This document shows, one piece after another, positions 11,269 to 23,212 of a stretch of DNA of 64,000 nt. Below the pieces are notes generated by a model, which had not been told where the DNA came from, searched no databases, and worked only from the letters and a program-made list of their open reading frames with translations. Source of the DNA: Zasmidium citrigriseum (taxonomy: Eukaryota; Ascomycota; Dothideomycetes; Mycosphaerellales; Mycosphaerellaceae); NCBI GenBank assembly GCA_002786025.1, contig NHNW01000024.1:186001-250000 (forward strand), in the 5' to 3' direction. The translations under genes were made by a program, and so were the position numbers. Each line of letters opens with the position of its first letter. Positions within the stretch are counted from its first letter, which is position 1.

Positions 11269-13517
11269 TCACCGCGGAGGTCGTTGCATATGCTGTGGCA
11301 TGGGTTGCTGCATATGCGGCGGCATGGCAGCGGGCGGCGGCGGCGCGTACATCGGTCGTTTGGCATCCTGCTGCATCTCAGGACCACCCGATATATCGTT
11401 GATGCCTCTTCGCGGAGGTCCACCAGCCATCGGAGGGCCTCGTTGCTGCGGAGGCATCACCATATTCCCCTGGGGCCCGGGCTGCGGCGCATACATGTGC
11501 TGTGGAGGAGCCATACCTGGCTGTCCGTACGGCTGATTCGACATGTACGGGTCGTCCGCCAGGTTGCTCGCCGAGGGTGAGCCACCCGTAAGCTGGTTCG
11601 GTGAGTTCCAAGTGCTACCAGTCGCCGGCGACGTGGCAGGCGAGTCCTCGCTCTTCAAGCTTCTCTTGGCTGAAGTGAGGGGAGGCGGCATGATTTCCAG
11701 GCCCGGAGGTTGCTTCTTCAGGTGCGTCAAGTGCTTCTCGAGCATGCTCAGCAACCCTTCCTTCGTGAATGGTTTGGGTAAGACATCGTTCATGCCTGTC
11801 CTGCATTAGCTCCCACGACATCTGAATCAGGCTGATTTAGCTTACCATGCTGGAAGTACATCGAAATGTCATCGCTGCGAATGTTCGATGTCATCGCGAT
11901 GATCGGCGTCGAGCTGTCGAACTGCCTGACCAGATGTGTCGCAGACACGCCGTCCAGGTTGGGCATGATGATATCCATCAGAACAATGTCATACTTGGCG
12001 CCGGAGTTCAGCTTGTTGACGGCCTCCAAACCGTCAAGCTAAGCCACGTTAGCAAGCCATGCTGAACTTTGAGTCTCTTGTAAACTTACAGCACTGTCGA
12101 CAGAACAGTGGAAAGCAAAGAGAAACTTTCCTCCGATGCGTCGGCATGTCGGATCATCTTCAACCAAGAGAATCTGCGGCTGGCGCACCCACCCGGGGTC
12201 GACCTGAGCGCTCTTCTTGCGCTGCTCTGGCGGAGGCACAGGCTGAAAGTTCCCGTCCGCTCCTTTTGATGGCAGTGGGTATGGGATGTTGTTGATATGC
12301 TCGCTATACATGGGGTCGATACCCTGAGTCTGACCGATCGGATAGACGAGCGTGTCGATATCGTACCCAGCGGAACTCGAGGAGGCTGCCGATTGCGGTT
12401 GCGCTCCTCTGCTCGAGGATCTGGTGCCATTACGAGCCGCAAGATCTGGCGGAGGAGTGGTAAGAGCAGAGTTCATGCGTAGCTGGGCTTCGTTCATCTG
12501 TTCCAGATTCCGAGTGTTCAGCATGTGATCTGCATTGACTTCACTGAGCAGCTTCGAGGCGTGTTGCAGAGGCGATGCCGGTACATCTTCTTCCACGGGA
12601 GGTACAGGCGTGGTGTTCGAGTCCGCAGTCGACGCCCCGTTGGTATTGGCAGTCCCGAATGGGTTGGGATTCACAATCCTACTCTCCCGCCGTCTCTGCG
12701 CGTCTACAGAGTTCAAGAAGTTCATGACGTACTGCATCACATGCTCGTGATTGACGACCGTCTTTTGCACACCAATCAACTCGGACACAAGCATTTGGTG
12801 ATGCATGCTCAGCTCATTATAGCGATCCTGCAATTGCTGCAATTGCTGCTGAGTAGCAACTAATTGCGTGTTTACAAGGTCCATTTGCTGCGTTGGGAAA
12901 GGTTCGTCGCTCATGGCGTTGGCTTTTCGTGGTGCTGGCGCTTTACGTCGGATGTTGTCCAGGGCATCTTTATTATTCATTTTGAAATCGGGATGTTTGA
13001 ATTCCCAGGCCTGCTCAAGTGTAAGCATCTTCCTCTGCCCGAGAAGCGATTCTCGGCTCTTACCCCAGGACCATACGGCGATGTCCCTCCTTCTTCGTTG
13101 TTATGCCGTACTTTGTGGAAGTCGTATTTGTTCAACTGCCTCACGAAACTGGCAAAGTTGGAGTGTTTGAAGTGTTTTGGCCTGCCCTCGCGTCAGCATC
13201 TCCCCCATTGTTTTCACCTCATCCCATTCGTACAATATGTGCTTTGTAAACTTCTCATTCTCCAATACGACAAATGAGTCGCCTTCATTACCCCATCGCA
13301 CTACGTTCTCATCTTGCGGAGTCTCTAACATTCTGCAGTGGTCGGGTCAGCAACGCGCATTCGGCCCAGCTTATCGAGGATCGCATACTTGTATAGCTTG
13401 CGGACCTGCGGCGCGTTAGCATTCTCCTATCTCTCCATCTCTCGCGCTTCGATTTTGAGGTTCACATACAAAGTCCGAAGAGTTGTTGGCCCCCTGGCCC
13501 GACTGACTGTTGTCCAT
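11269..13517 (-). CDS. SKN7: Skn7/Prr1-type response regulator transcription factor
   Basis: Seven exons on the minus strand: 13470-13517, 13389-13405, 13234-13332, 13064-13181, 12090-13010, 11846-12038 and 11269-11795; 640 residues. The N-terminus (MDNSQSGQGANNSSDFVRKLYKML) leads into an HSF-type DNA-binding domain containing FKHSNFASFVRQLNKYDFHK, then WEFKHPDF. A coiled coil follows (region with LQQLQDRYNEL). The receiver domain starts at ILLVEDDPTC (acidic pair near residues 379-380), with the phosphoacceptor Asp in VLMDIIMP near residue 423 and the conserved Lys in LPKPF near 473. The tail is Pro, Gln and Met rich. Skn7 receives phosphate from the Ypd1 branch of the osmosensing phosphorelay and works with Yap1 in oxidative-stress gene control in the nucleus. 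Exon 2 is only 17 nt. The divergent neighbour is a peroxiredoxin. Confidence 0.95.
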
Positions 13518-15084
13518 CTCGGCGACCGCGCATCAAATTCTTGCGGCGGCGCCTCGGTCGGTGACCTCAAAATCGCGATATGATGGTCGCGCGCTCGCAG
13601 TCGACAGGCGCCGGCGGGTGGCCGCAGCTGGAGGGGGGTGTTGCGAGGAGAGCTATGTCATTTGTGCTCTCGCGGGATCGAAGCCGTGTGCCCTGCGGCG
13701 TTGGCAGGACCAATGCCGTCAAAGGGGCGCAAAAGGGAGTCGAAACCCAAGATCCAAGAAACCCAGGCGTGTCCAAACAGTTATATCCAAGAAGCGGTAG
13801 CGATGCAACGTTGGGGAGGTGTGCGATCCAAGATGGGGAATTGGCGGTGCTGAGATTGGAGCGAGAAGTGTGGTCGCGAGAAAGGCAATAGGCTTTGACG
13901 GGCTGGCAGCAGAGGGTCGTCTCCACAGCACGTCGCCCAAGACTTCCGACGTCAGTGCAAATCCAACACCCTGGCGTCGACCGCAGCCCGCTCGATAATT
14001 TGACAGGGAGGGAGGTGAAAATAGGACGGACGGACAGGTGCGGCGGCGGCGGCGATAGCACCAGCTGCAGAAACAGATCAGGACGCCTCTCCCCGCCCCC
14101 CAAACACCGAATGAGTGCCTGCTGGCAGATTGAAGCCGGAATCGTCAGCTGGGCGACTGTCAGCCACCCGGACGATCTGCACATTGCATTCCTCTGCCCT
14201 CCCGCATTTGGCCTCCTCAGAATCCTCGCCGACGACTCCTTGCAACACTACGCCGCACCGTGGATCTGCCAGGTTTGATCTCCATCGACCGTCCCTTCTC
14301 CAAGATCTTCCAAATCTCCTCCAATATTCATCATGCCTGGAAGAATTGCACGGTCGGCATTCTCTGCCTATTCAAAAGAAACTGTCGCTACCATAGGCCG
14401 GATAGGTTAGCTTCCTCGGCTATCTCACCAAAACCCTCCACTTGCTGCAAGACGACGTCGACTGGAGAGGAAAGATCTTCCCTCCGAACTCTCTTCACAC
14501 GGCCTATCGCGCAATCGCCAATGAGGACCGCGGCTGCTTCTTTTGCAATCGATGTTGTCTCGCAGCTCCGAAGCCACAGTGCAGTCAGATGTGGTTGTGG
14601 TGGCGAGCTAACGCCTTCGCCGGAATTTACTGCTTGGCTTAGCACGTGATCGTGTGGAGACGCGCCTTCCCCATGTGGACTTTGTGGTGGACCTCAAGCT
14701 CTCGAGGCGTTCGCACGACTGCGACTTCAACTGACGTACAGCCTCTACGCGCATCGGAGTGATCAGTCCGTGCATCTCCAAGCCACCGTCAACGTCGACT
14801 TGCCTTGATCCGGTCTTCGAAAGGGCCTACACTAAATTGCATGAAGTAAGGTGTGGCTTTCCCCGCCAACTGCCAGCACGGACTGATCACTCCAATGCGC
14901 GTAGAGGCTGTAGCAACCTTGGAAGCTCCCAGAGCTTCTCAAGGTATTTGTAAAACAGAGTAACAAAACACTGTTAGCAGCGGAGAGCGGTCCTGGTTTG
15001 TGAATCTTCACCGGTCTCATCAACTCACTCCAACATCTCGAACATTTCAAATTTATAACAGCACTTATTACGCAAGCCATCACC
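13518..15084. other. Divergent intergenic region between SKN7 and peroxiredoxin
   Basis: This 1.57-kb stretch separates the two divergently read stress genes and must contain both promoters. Reading frames here are GC-rich and show no family wording. It contains the 172-bp inverted-repeat element at 14739-14910, which lies about 175 bases before the peroxiredoxin start. Confidence 0.55.
14737..14912. mobile_element. Candidate MITE with 35-bp terminal inverted repeats and TA flanks
   Basis: The 35 bases at 14739-14773 (beginning CAGCCTCTACGCGCAT) are repeated in inverted orientation at 14876-14910 with a single mismatch (C against T). The inner part is 102 bases with no coding capacity. Both ends are flanked by TA, at 14737-14738 and 14911-14912. 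Short length, long near-perfect terminal inverted repeats, no protein and a TA duplication are the marks of a MITE moved by a Tc1/mariner or pogo/Fot1-like transposase. The alternative is a simple hairpin that arose locally. The near identity of the arms suggests it is recent or constrained. Confidence 0.6.
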
Positions 15085-15693
15085 ATGGTCAAAGCAGGCG
15101 ACTCTCTCCCCTCCGTCGAGCTCTTCGAAGGCCCGGAGACCAAAGTCGACCTCTCCAAAGAACTCGCTTCAGGCAAGGGAGTCATTGTGGGAGTACCAGC
15201 TGCATTTTCTCCAGCGTGCAGCGCTCAGCACGTCCCTGAATACATCAACTCTAAACACCTGAAGAGCGCCGGCAAAGTCTACGTGATCGCTGTCAATGAT
15301 CCTTTCGTGTACGCTCGACTCCCAGAATCACACTCTCCCCTCCCTTCCCTTCCCACCACCAACGTCTAACACCATACCAGCATGAAAGCATGGGCCTCCT
15401 CCCTCGACACAGACGGCAAATCCGGCGTACGTCCCCTCACTACCGAGCAATACCGAAACGCCACAAAAACCAGAGATATATTAACCTGCTTGTAGATCCG
15501 CTTCCTGGCCGATCCCACCGGAGAATTCGGCGCGAAAATGGACCTTTTGTTCGACCCGCCGCCGGTCTTTGGCGACAAGAGGTATAAGAGACATGCCGTG
15601 GTCGTGGAGGATGGAAAGGTGAAGAGTGTGCATGTTGAGCCGGATAATATCGGTGTTAAGGAGAGTGCGGCTGAGAATGTGCTTGGTGCTTAA
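15085..15693 (+). CDS. Atypical (Prx5/PMP20-like) peroxiredoxin
   Basis: Three exons, 15085-15308, 15381-15426 and 15496-15693, encode 155 residues, close to the usual size of this family. The peroxidatic cysteine is near residue 45 in PAAFSPACSAQHVPEY; the usual Thr two to three positions before it is Ser here. Later family phrases are YVIAVNDPFVMKAW and IRFLADPTGEFG. The family reduces hydrogen peroxide and alkyl hydroperoxides with thioredoxin or glutathione. The C-terminus ends VLGA, which is not a convincing peroxisomal SKL-type signal, so a cytosolic location is likely. It is divergent from SKN7, a known activator of peroxiredoxin genes in yeast. Confidence 0.93.
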
Positions 15694-16126
15694 ATGACGA
15701 GGTGCACGGCGACGGCATCTTGGAGGCCACTCGAGAACCTAAGAAAGCATATTGGAAAAGAAGAATGATGGTGATTGTTGAATCAAATCTTTTTACAAGA
15801 AACATATCACATTCTATGCTAACTCATGCTAAACCCCATTCATCAACCGCAACTCAGAACAACGCCGATCGTCCATCATCGTGAACGCCTCGGCGAAAGA
15901 AGCAACAGAACGACAATCTGAAAGCAACCACCTGAACCCAAGCAAGAGACCATCGCCGTGGTCTCACAGGTTAAAGACTCCATCCGCCCCCACTGCGCCA
16001 TGACAACAACAACACATTGGCCCATGGGTATCGAGCATAATTCAGACCATCATACAGTCAAGCCAAGCCAAGCCACACTCCGTTGAAATGCAGAGACTCC
16101 GTGTACGTACTTTGTTATTCCTTCGT
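15694..16126. other. Convergent intergenic stretch
   Basis: This lies between the 3' ends of the peroxiredoxin (plus) and the Zn2Cys6 regulator (minus). It should contain both 3' untranslated regions. No gene or repeat stands out. Confidence 0.5.
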
Positions 16127-18633
16127 TCACGACAAACCAAGCAGGCCGCCCTGCTGTGCAAACTTCATCTGGTACTCCCGAAGGTCGGCCCAGGTACGGA
16201 GCTCGGCGTCTTCGTCTTCGGGCTGCTCGGCGTCGCTATTGGCAGGGCTGACGCGCTCGAGCTTCATCAGGATCTTGAGGAATGCGCTCAAGTATTCTTG
16301 AGCTTGGATGGCGAGAGGACCCTTGCGTTGATCAGGCACCTCGAGGAGAGTGCTGGCGATGGAGCGGATCTTCATGGTCTGGATGATGGTCAGTGAATGT
16401 GATGACATATTGATCGACATGTTACTTACGAATGAGTCGGCATTGGGCTCCATGTTCACTTGATCGATGCTGCCCAGCACGACGAGAAGGTCTTTGACGA
16501 TGCTCTCGCGCTCTTCCTTCATCTCATTCTCGATCATGTCGTAATGACTGGTTGGGACTTGAGGGACCATGCCATCGATGCCGGCAGCGGTGATGCCTGC
16601 ACCAGGCGAGCTTGGCAGGGAGCTTGGGTTCTGCGAGCGCGACCGATGGTGGGCCTCGCAGAGGTTCCAGTACTTCTCGACGATGTACGACCGGGTGGCC
16701 AAGCTGGAGGCGTAGATGTTCGCCTTCTGAATCTCGTACTGTGATCGACGACGATCCTCTGCACTTTGCTCGCTGGCAACACGAGATGATGGACTCATTA
16801 AGGAAGCCGCCGGATCTCTGCCCAGGTGAGGTTGCGCAAAGGCAGGATAGAAGCCACCATTCTGCTGATTGGGAGTTCCAACATTGGTCTGGACCGTCAG
16901 CTCTTGTGGCAAGTCGGTCATGGCACTCTTGCATCGGCGCAGGGATTCGTGCAGAACTCGCTTTTGGCGGTCCCAGTCGACGATGGCGTCGATACCCCAG
17001 GCCATCTCCATGGTGGCCAGAGCATTGTACGAGCTGTACACGCGGACATTCGCATTGAAGCCGGCAATCATCGGCACGAGACCTTGCGGTTGTTGCTCAG
17101 TATGTGTAGGGTAGATGCAGAAGTCGTCCACTTCGGCTGGGAGTGGAGGATAAGGTTCAGTGTGGGTGGGCGGCGGAATCACCAGTTCTCCAAAGTTGGC
17201 CCCCAACTGCTCCATCGACTTGACGCTGACGAACATGGTCCAGAAGATGCGACGGCCCATCTCGAGGGTGATGTTGTCGACGTTATTGTGTTCGGCTCCA
17301 TTCTCGCCAGGCTGCTGGTGCGATCCCATGGCCGTGGGAAGTGTTCCCAGCTGCGGGTAGCTCTGGCCCTTCGCCTTATGCAAGCCAAGCGTTCGGAGGA
17401 TTGTCAAACACTCGCCGAAGTATAGCCGACCCAGACGCCATCTGAAGGTGTAGATACCCATCAGTGCGAGGAAGTAGCTGGTGGCTGCATCGTATACGTT
17501 CAAGTTGTCGCTCTCAAGATATCCTGGGCCACGCGCTGCGGCGCATACTTTTTGGCATCTATGCACAAGACTCATGTGGTTGGGGAAGAGATTCTCGCGC
17601 TTCTGGGCCTTCAAGTGCAAACGTGGCTTTCTGGGAAAAGAGGCCACCAGAGCTCCAGTCATCGATGCAAGCAATGCCAGGAACGACTTGTTGGTCAGGT
17701 CTTCTCTGCGCTTCCATGCCTCGCGGAAGCTGGGCTCGTGTGGGAACGGGCATAGTGGGTGGATGTATGTGAAGAAGTCGTCTATCAAGAGATCCAAAGT
17801 CTCGATGGGGCAGATGGATTCTGCGGACAGCGGTGCGGAGGAATGTCCAGAAAGTGCTGCGAGTGCGTGCGCTGCGTTTGTCGGCGATGTAGGAGATGAA
17901 GTTCCAGAGAGGCCAGGTGACGCGGCGGCGCTTTGGGCTTCTTCCAGGCGTCTGCGCTTGATTGCTTCAGCATGTCGGTTCGGTGGTCCTCGTCGCCTGC
18001 TAGGCCGGTCGAAGGTGCACGGAATGTCGAGTGCTGCGCAAGCCCTACATGGCGGACCCGTTTCATCGCACTGAAACACCAGTCAGCCAAAAACCTAGAT
18101 ACCCACAAACTTCTAGAAAAACGCAAACTCACCTTCACCTTACGAATGCTGCATGAGTCGCATGCTTTTCGCAGGCGATTCGTCTTCTGCGGTTGCTGCT
18201 CAGGAGTTGAGGTCTGTGTGGGTGCGTTCGAGTGGCCACCGGCGCTCGTTGGATGGCTGGTCACGGGCGTGGGCTGCTGAAGATGTGCGGCGTGGCTGAT
18301 GTGGTGATGGCGCTGTTGCTGCTCCTCGATTGCGGCATGGTGCTGGAGCTCCTGGGCGAGGGACTGGATGTGCTGGCTGCCGGGGCTGTGGTGGCCCTGG
18401 CCGGGGGCGCCCTCGACCTTGGGGTAGATGGGCTGGTTCAGGCTGGAGAACTGCAGCTGCTCGCTCTGGACGGGATCCAGCAGCTGCTGGGCGCCGGCGG
18501 AGGTTGGATAGAGGGCATTGTAGTGCTGCTGGTCGGGCTGCGGCGGCGGAGGGTAGTTGGACATCTGCGCGAGCATCCAGTTGTGCACCTGGAGCTGCGA
18601 TGAGTAATAGTTCGACATGACGGCGGCAGACAT
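16127..18633 (-). CDS. Zn2Cys6 fungal-specific transcription factor with Q-rich N-terminus
   Basis: Three exons on the minus strand, 18133-18633, 16430-18070 and 16127-16378, encode 797 residues. The N-terminus is rich in Gln, His and Pro. The binuclear zinc cluster reads ACDSCSIRKVK then CDETGPPCRACAALDIPC, a CX2CX6CX6CX2CX6C pattern, and the first intron splits it between the Lys and the third Cys. A basic linker follows (RRRGPPNRHAEAIKRRR), then the fungal middle homology region (DDFFTYIHPLCPFPHEPSF onward). The second intron (16379-16429) is 51 nt and has no stop in frame, so it could be retained as 17 extra residues. The target genes cannot be told from sequence. The start at 18633 (MSAAVMSNYYSS) was chosen over an upstream ATG at 18738 because the upstream residues look non-coding; 18618 is also possible. 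Confidence 0.9.
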
Positions 18634-21600
18634 TCGGGTCAACGGTGGGCTTTGGGAGAGTGTTGGAGCCCCAGAGGTGTAGCGCGGAGTCGCGCGAAGG
18701 TGGGCGCGGGCTCGCCGGTAAATAGGGCGCTGATACAATGGGAGCGGTACTTACGGTGGCAGTCGATCGATGGAGTGCGCGCCGACTGATAACTTGCGCT
18801 GCGGCAAGTGGCGGCCGAAGACTGGGATCACTGGCACTGGCCTGGCGCACGAGGGGTGGGAAGGGATGGATGCTCAGACCAGCCTGGCACTGGCAGGACG
18901 CAGGGCGGGCGGACGGGCGACGTGGGAGGGTGCTGTGTTGGGATGCGCTCAGGCTGGCGTAGCGCGGTCGGGCAGGTCACGCAGCGGGCAGCATCAGCAG
19001 CAGCAGCAGGAGCAGAGGACCAGCAGCAGCACGATGCGATGCGATGCCTCCCGTCTGGCCTGGCGCTGGCGTGCTGGCGTGCTGGTGTGCTGCAGGCGAG
19101 CGAGCGTCGTCCGAAGCAGAGACTGAGCAGCCGCTAGCGCAGGCCAGGGCTCCGTTAAGCTCCAACTCTATCTGTCGAAACAAGTGGCGGGCAGCGGCGC
19201 GCTAGCACCACCGCAGCAACACTGCTACACCTGCACCAGTGCGAGCAGCATCGAAGACTGTGCTGGCAGCGGTCCACCGCCCGCGTGTCGCAATCAAACG
19301 TCGACGCGGCGGCTGCACGCCGGGCGAAGGGTGCGCTGCTGCCCATCCCCTTAACGAATTCTCGGCTAAGTGGGACCTTGCTCAGAGCTGCGACTTGCCC
19401 AAATCCAGTAGCAGAAGAGAGCAAGAAGTGGATCGAGAATTGCTGTTAAGTCGTGCACGGCCGGCTTTCGAGCAATCAGAATTCTCAGAATCGTCGCCCA
19501 CCGCTGTATAGCGTCGAGATACCTAGTTTTGCCGACGAACCCCGTTTGTGCACGAATTCTTTCAGGGGATGACCATGCTGCCCAGCACCCATGCCGGGCC
19601 CCTTTCCTCCTGCCCGGTCACGCTGTGCTCTCCATATCGCCCCCAGGCCACTACACCCATCCCCCCAGCCCGGATGCCGTCTATCGCAGGTACGTCGGCG
19701 CCCTGCTGGAACGCACGCGATTCGCGCCACACCACGCGCACAGCGACTGCACCTCGTCAGGCCCAGCTCCAGCAGCGGCACTTTCGCACCAGATCCACCG
19801 CCAACCCATTCTGAATCCGCCCACCACGGCTGCTCCCAGCTGTCGTTGACGAGCTAGCCGCTGCCCTGTCCCTGCTCGCTCGCTCGCTGTGCGCCCCCCG
19901 GCCTGCGTGACTTTACTTGTTCCTGTCTGGCTGTGTCGCTGCTTTCAGCCTGTAGCGGTACCCACTCCGCGCGTACGAGACGAGCCCCGCCAGAGCAGCA
20001 ATCTCTGCACGCCTAGCGCTCCGGCAGTGCTCGAGCAGAGCCATCTTCATCTCACCATCATCTTGCAGCTGCCGCAAATTTGCTGTCCATCATCATCGCC
20101 GTCTTCTGACACGGCGTCGACTGCCACCCCGGCCCAGTGGCCTTACGACTCCCAACTCGGCCCCGACTCTCCCAATGCGGCAGTCGACCGGGGATGTTTT
20201 ACATCAGACCGCGGGGTGCGCATGCATGTTTGCATCAATCAGAGCACCGTCCACCCCCCATCCCGGCCGCCCAGACATGGTTGTCCACCGCCTTGAGTCG
20301 TGCAGGGAACCTCTCGTTCCCTCGAGCGTTGGCGCCCTGTATCTTCCGAATCTTTCCCTTGGCCCTCTGGATGTACCTTGAGGTAAGCTGCACGAGACGA
20401 GCTTGAACAACGGTCGTCCTGCACCTGCATCGCGCTTGAGCATTTTCTTCAAACTCAAATCCATCTACACCCAATCTCAACCCCTTCTTACCAGCCCGCT
20501 TTGTTCGAGAAGACTGCCACTTTCATGCAAATTGCACCAACACCAGCTCCAAGGCCCGCTCCCTGCCCATAGAAACGTCACTGCTCGTATGACGCTGAAA
20601 TGACATCGCCTACCGCCCCATCCCTGCCACCACGAGATGTCACGAGCTGACGACCTGTGTGTGGACGGGTTGAAGGGTGACAACCTCCTTCGAGAAGCAG
20701 CTTGTTCCTTCACAGCACGGCAACTACAAACGGATGGCAATCATTTCCCGGCCGACGCTCGTAACTACATCGTATCCAATACAGCTGTTCTTTAGCTTTC
20801 AGGGAGCCTCAAAGGATCACGATTCACCGCGCGACTCATTTTCGAATTGCGCAACGCGAACTCCAACGCCACACCTAATCTGCTCATCAAACATTCACTT
20901 GACACAGCAGTGGCGATCCTGTCGGAGTTCATTCGGGCGCTGGAATTGGAAACAAGAGAAGGATTGTGGAAACCGTAGAAGAATTCAAAATTGTGGTGCC
21001 CCTCGGTTGGCAGAGCCGGACGTTTGCGCTTCAGCGGGCCCACGTAAACCTAAACGTACAAAGCTTTCGACATTCTGACTCGAGACGGGAAGTTTAGTGG
21101 TACAGCTGCCAATCACAATACCAGGGCGATCGAGAGACATGACACAGGAGAACTGACAGCGGAGTGTGGTCAGTTTTACGTAGGCGGTGAAAAGGTCATG
21201 CTGGCAGAAGTACATCTGCGCGTGGAAGATACTTCTTCTGCATTGAAAGATCGTCGCAGGTTGTGAGGGCAGCCATGCCTTTGCTCACCGAGTGCACACG
21301 GCCCGGATGAGCATCATGCCGGCAGGAAAAGTAGGTTCATTGTCGACACGCCTCCCGAGATCAGAGATGCAGGAGAAATCCGACGGAAACGTGCTGGAAC
21401 AACCAAGATGGGTCCGACGGTCGAACGGAGACATGTGCAAAATCCTCCACACTGTCAGCAACTGACTCGACAGACACTTACGCGCAGATGCATTCAACAG
21501 CAATAGTAACACGGGCTGGATAATAGCAGGCACCGGGCTCTGAAGGCGTTTGACTTGGAGAATCACGCTCCTCGGACCAGCTGACACGCCTCACGATGTG

Positions 21601-22438
21601 AGAGGACGCCCAATTTCTCGAGCGGTGAAGCCTAGGCTTTCTTCATTCGTAGGAGGCGTGAAACGTGACCGCAGTCCACCCGAATGTCCAAGTATGCAAT
21701 GGGTTGGAAGTCGGAGATCATCTGGACGTTGATGTTCGTGTCCAGGCTGGATGGCAGATGGGATTTGAGTTTCGAAGGATTCGCAGTTGGCGAGCCGCCA
21801 CGTTTGGTGCTCGAGACCGCCATCTCGTCGTGGCTCGAGACGGTACGCTGTGCGAGAGGTAGCCGCGATACGCCCGTCAAAGCAGAATTGGGATGTCCAT
21901 GATGATGTAGGAGGTCATGAAAAGAAAAAGTAGAATTGCGGGTTGAGTCGGCTCAGTGATTGATCAAAGGCGGTGAATAGGAAAGAGATGTAGTTGGCTC
22001 GAAGGCGACGATGAAGCGTGGGGGTTGGTCGCTGAAGAGGTATTCGAGAAGTCCTTGACCGAGGCGTGGCATCGTCGAATAGAGAGCCGTTGCTGGGCGA
22101 GAAGGTTTGGCGTATCAACATCCGGTATGCATTCCTAGCTCTTTCACGATATGGCAGTCTTTGGAATGACAATTGTAGAATGCAATAGTGAAGGTGATGA
22201 TGGAATGTAAGTGAAAGTCGAGGAGATGAAGTTGTAATAGACTCGCCTGGCAATCGAAGAAGGTTTGTGGTGTGGTGATCTGGTGAGGAGAGTTTGGGGC
22301 AGGTGCGGTCGGCTCCGTCTCCCCGACCACATCTGCCTGCAAACACCTACGCACGTAAAACCAACCCATTGCATTCAACCACAACATTGCCGACGGACCC
22401 AGCTCCTGCGTACCGGCGAATACTGCGTACCAGCGAGA
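18634..22438. other. Gene-free 3.8-kb stretch upstream of the Zn2Cys6 gene
   Basis: The frames here are short and unconvincing on both strands. The stretch includes a CAG-rich tract at 18989-19031. It separates the starts of two divergently read genes (regulator to the left, LPAELRE gene to the right), so it holds both promoters and perhaps long leaders. I see no transposon coding sequence. Confidence 0.5.
18989..19031. repeat. CAG-rich microsatellite
   Basis: CAG triplets occur in short runs broken by CAT, GAG and GAC, within about 44 bases. It is outside any supported coding frame, in the upstream region of the Zn2Cys6 gene that itself encodes Gln-rich sequence. It is probably an ordinary microsatellite in a leader or promoter. 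Confidence 0.6.
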
Positions 22439-23212
22439 ATGGCCTCTGGTGGCGATGAAGATGCGCCGAGCGCATGGACGAGGTGCACGAGCGAAATCGT
22501 CACATCGAAGACCTCACCAGTCGCACCACAAGACCATCGCCTGAGCCATCCAAGCATGCTCCCATCACGTCTCGCATATCTACCGAGTATCCTACACTCA
22601 GCTGCCTCTCGCCAATATGCCTCTCGCGACCAGAAGCGTGATCAACGAACTACTAGCACCTCCCGTTTGCTGGCACTCCCCGCAGAGCTGAGAGAGTTGA
22701 TATGGATCCACACGGTCACGGAGTGGATGCCGGCTCACGAGATTAGGAAGGCTTCGCCAACAGGCAGGATTCATATCCTAGAAAAGAGGCCGATCCGCAT
22801 GGACAGGTTGAACAGGCCCCTGCCACCTGCCATCACTCGAGTTTCCCGCCAGATTCAACTTGAAACTCTGCCACTCTACTATCAAGAAAACATCTTCGAA
22901 TGCTGGAGACCACTTTTCTGGAAGTGTGATTGGTCGCTCAGTACTCTCATCGACTGGCTCAATTCGCTGCACCCGCAAGAAGTCAGCTGGCTCCGTCACA
23001 TCGTGCTGATGTACAAGAGCAAAGACGAGCTCGAGTATGACGTCGAGGCCGCTCTCCTCGAGCAAGGATACGAGCTGGACAAATGCACCATCATCAACCA
23101 GTGCGAGCTTAGCGAGTATGAGCAGTGCTTCGAGGAACTAGGCCTGCCCAGGCATTTTGGCAAGAAGAGGCGCAATGACCGCTATGGCGCTTCCCGCAAC
23201 AATGCGTCGTGA
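22439..23212 (+). CDS. LPAELRE (F-box-like/2EXR-type) protein
   Basis: A single exon encodes 257 residues from the ATG at 22439. After a variable, Ser-rich lead, residues around 77-90 read SRLLALPAELRELIW, followed by PPAITRVSRQIQLETLPLYYQENIFE. Both phrases are characteristic of a widely expanded fungal group of unknown function with F-box-like starts. The middle part (LIDWLNSLHPQEVSWLRHIVLMY) is also typical of that group. Proteins of this kind are often lineage-specific and have been suggested as substrate adaptors, but no function is established. It stands alone between two large gene-free stretches. Confidence 0.8.
   Translation: MASGGDEDAPSAWTRCTSEIVTSKTSPVAPQDHRLSHPSMLPSRLAYLPSILHSAASRQYASRDQKRDQRTTSTSRLLALPAELRELIWIHTVTEWMPAHEIRKASPTGRIHILEKRPIRMDRLNRPLPPAITRVSRQIQLETLPLYYQENIFECWRPLFWKCDWSLSTLIDWLNSLHPQEVSWLRHIVLMYKSKDELEYDVEAALLEQGYELDKCTIINQCELSEYEQCFEELGLPRHFGKKRRNDRYGASRNNAS

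Noticed and set aside
18989..19031. CAG run as a coding polyglutamine tract
   Set aside because: It lies upstream of the Zn2Cys6 start in no supported frame.
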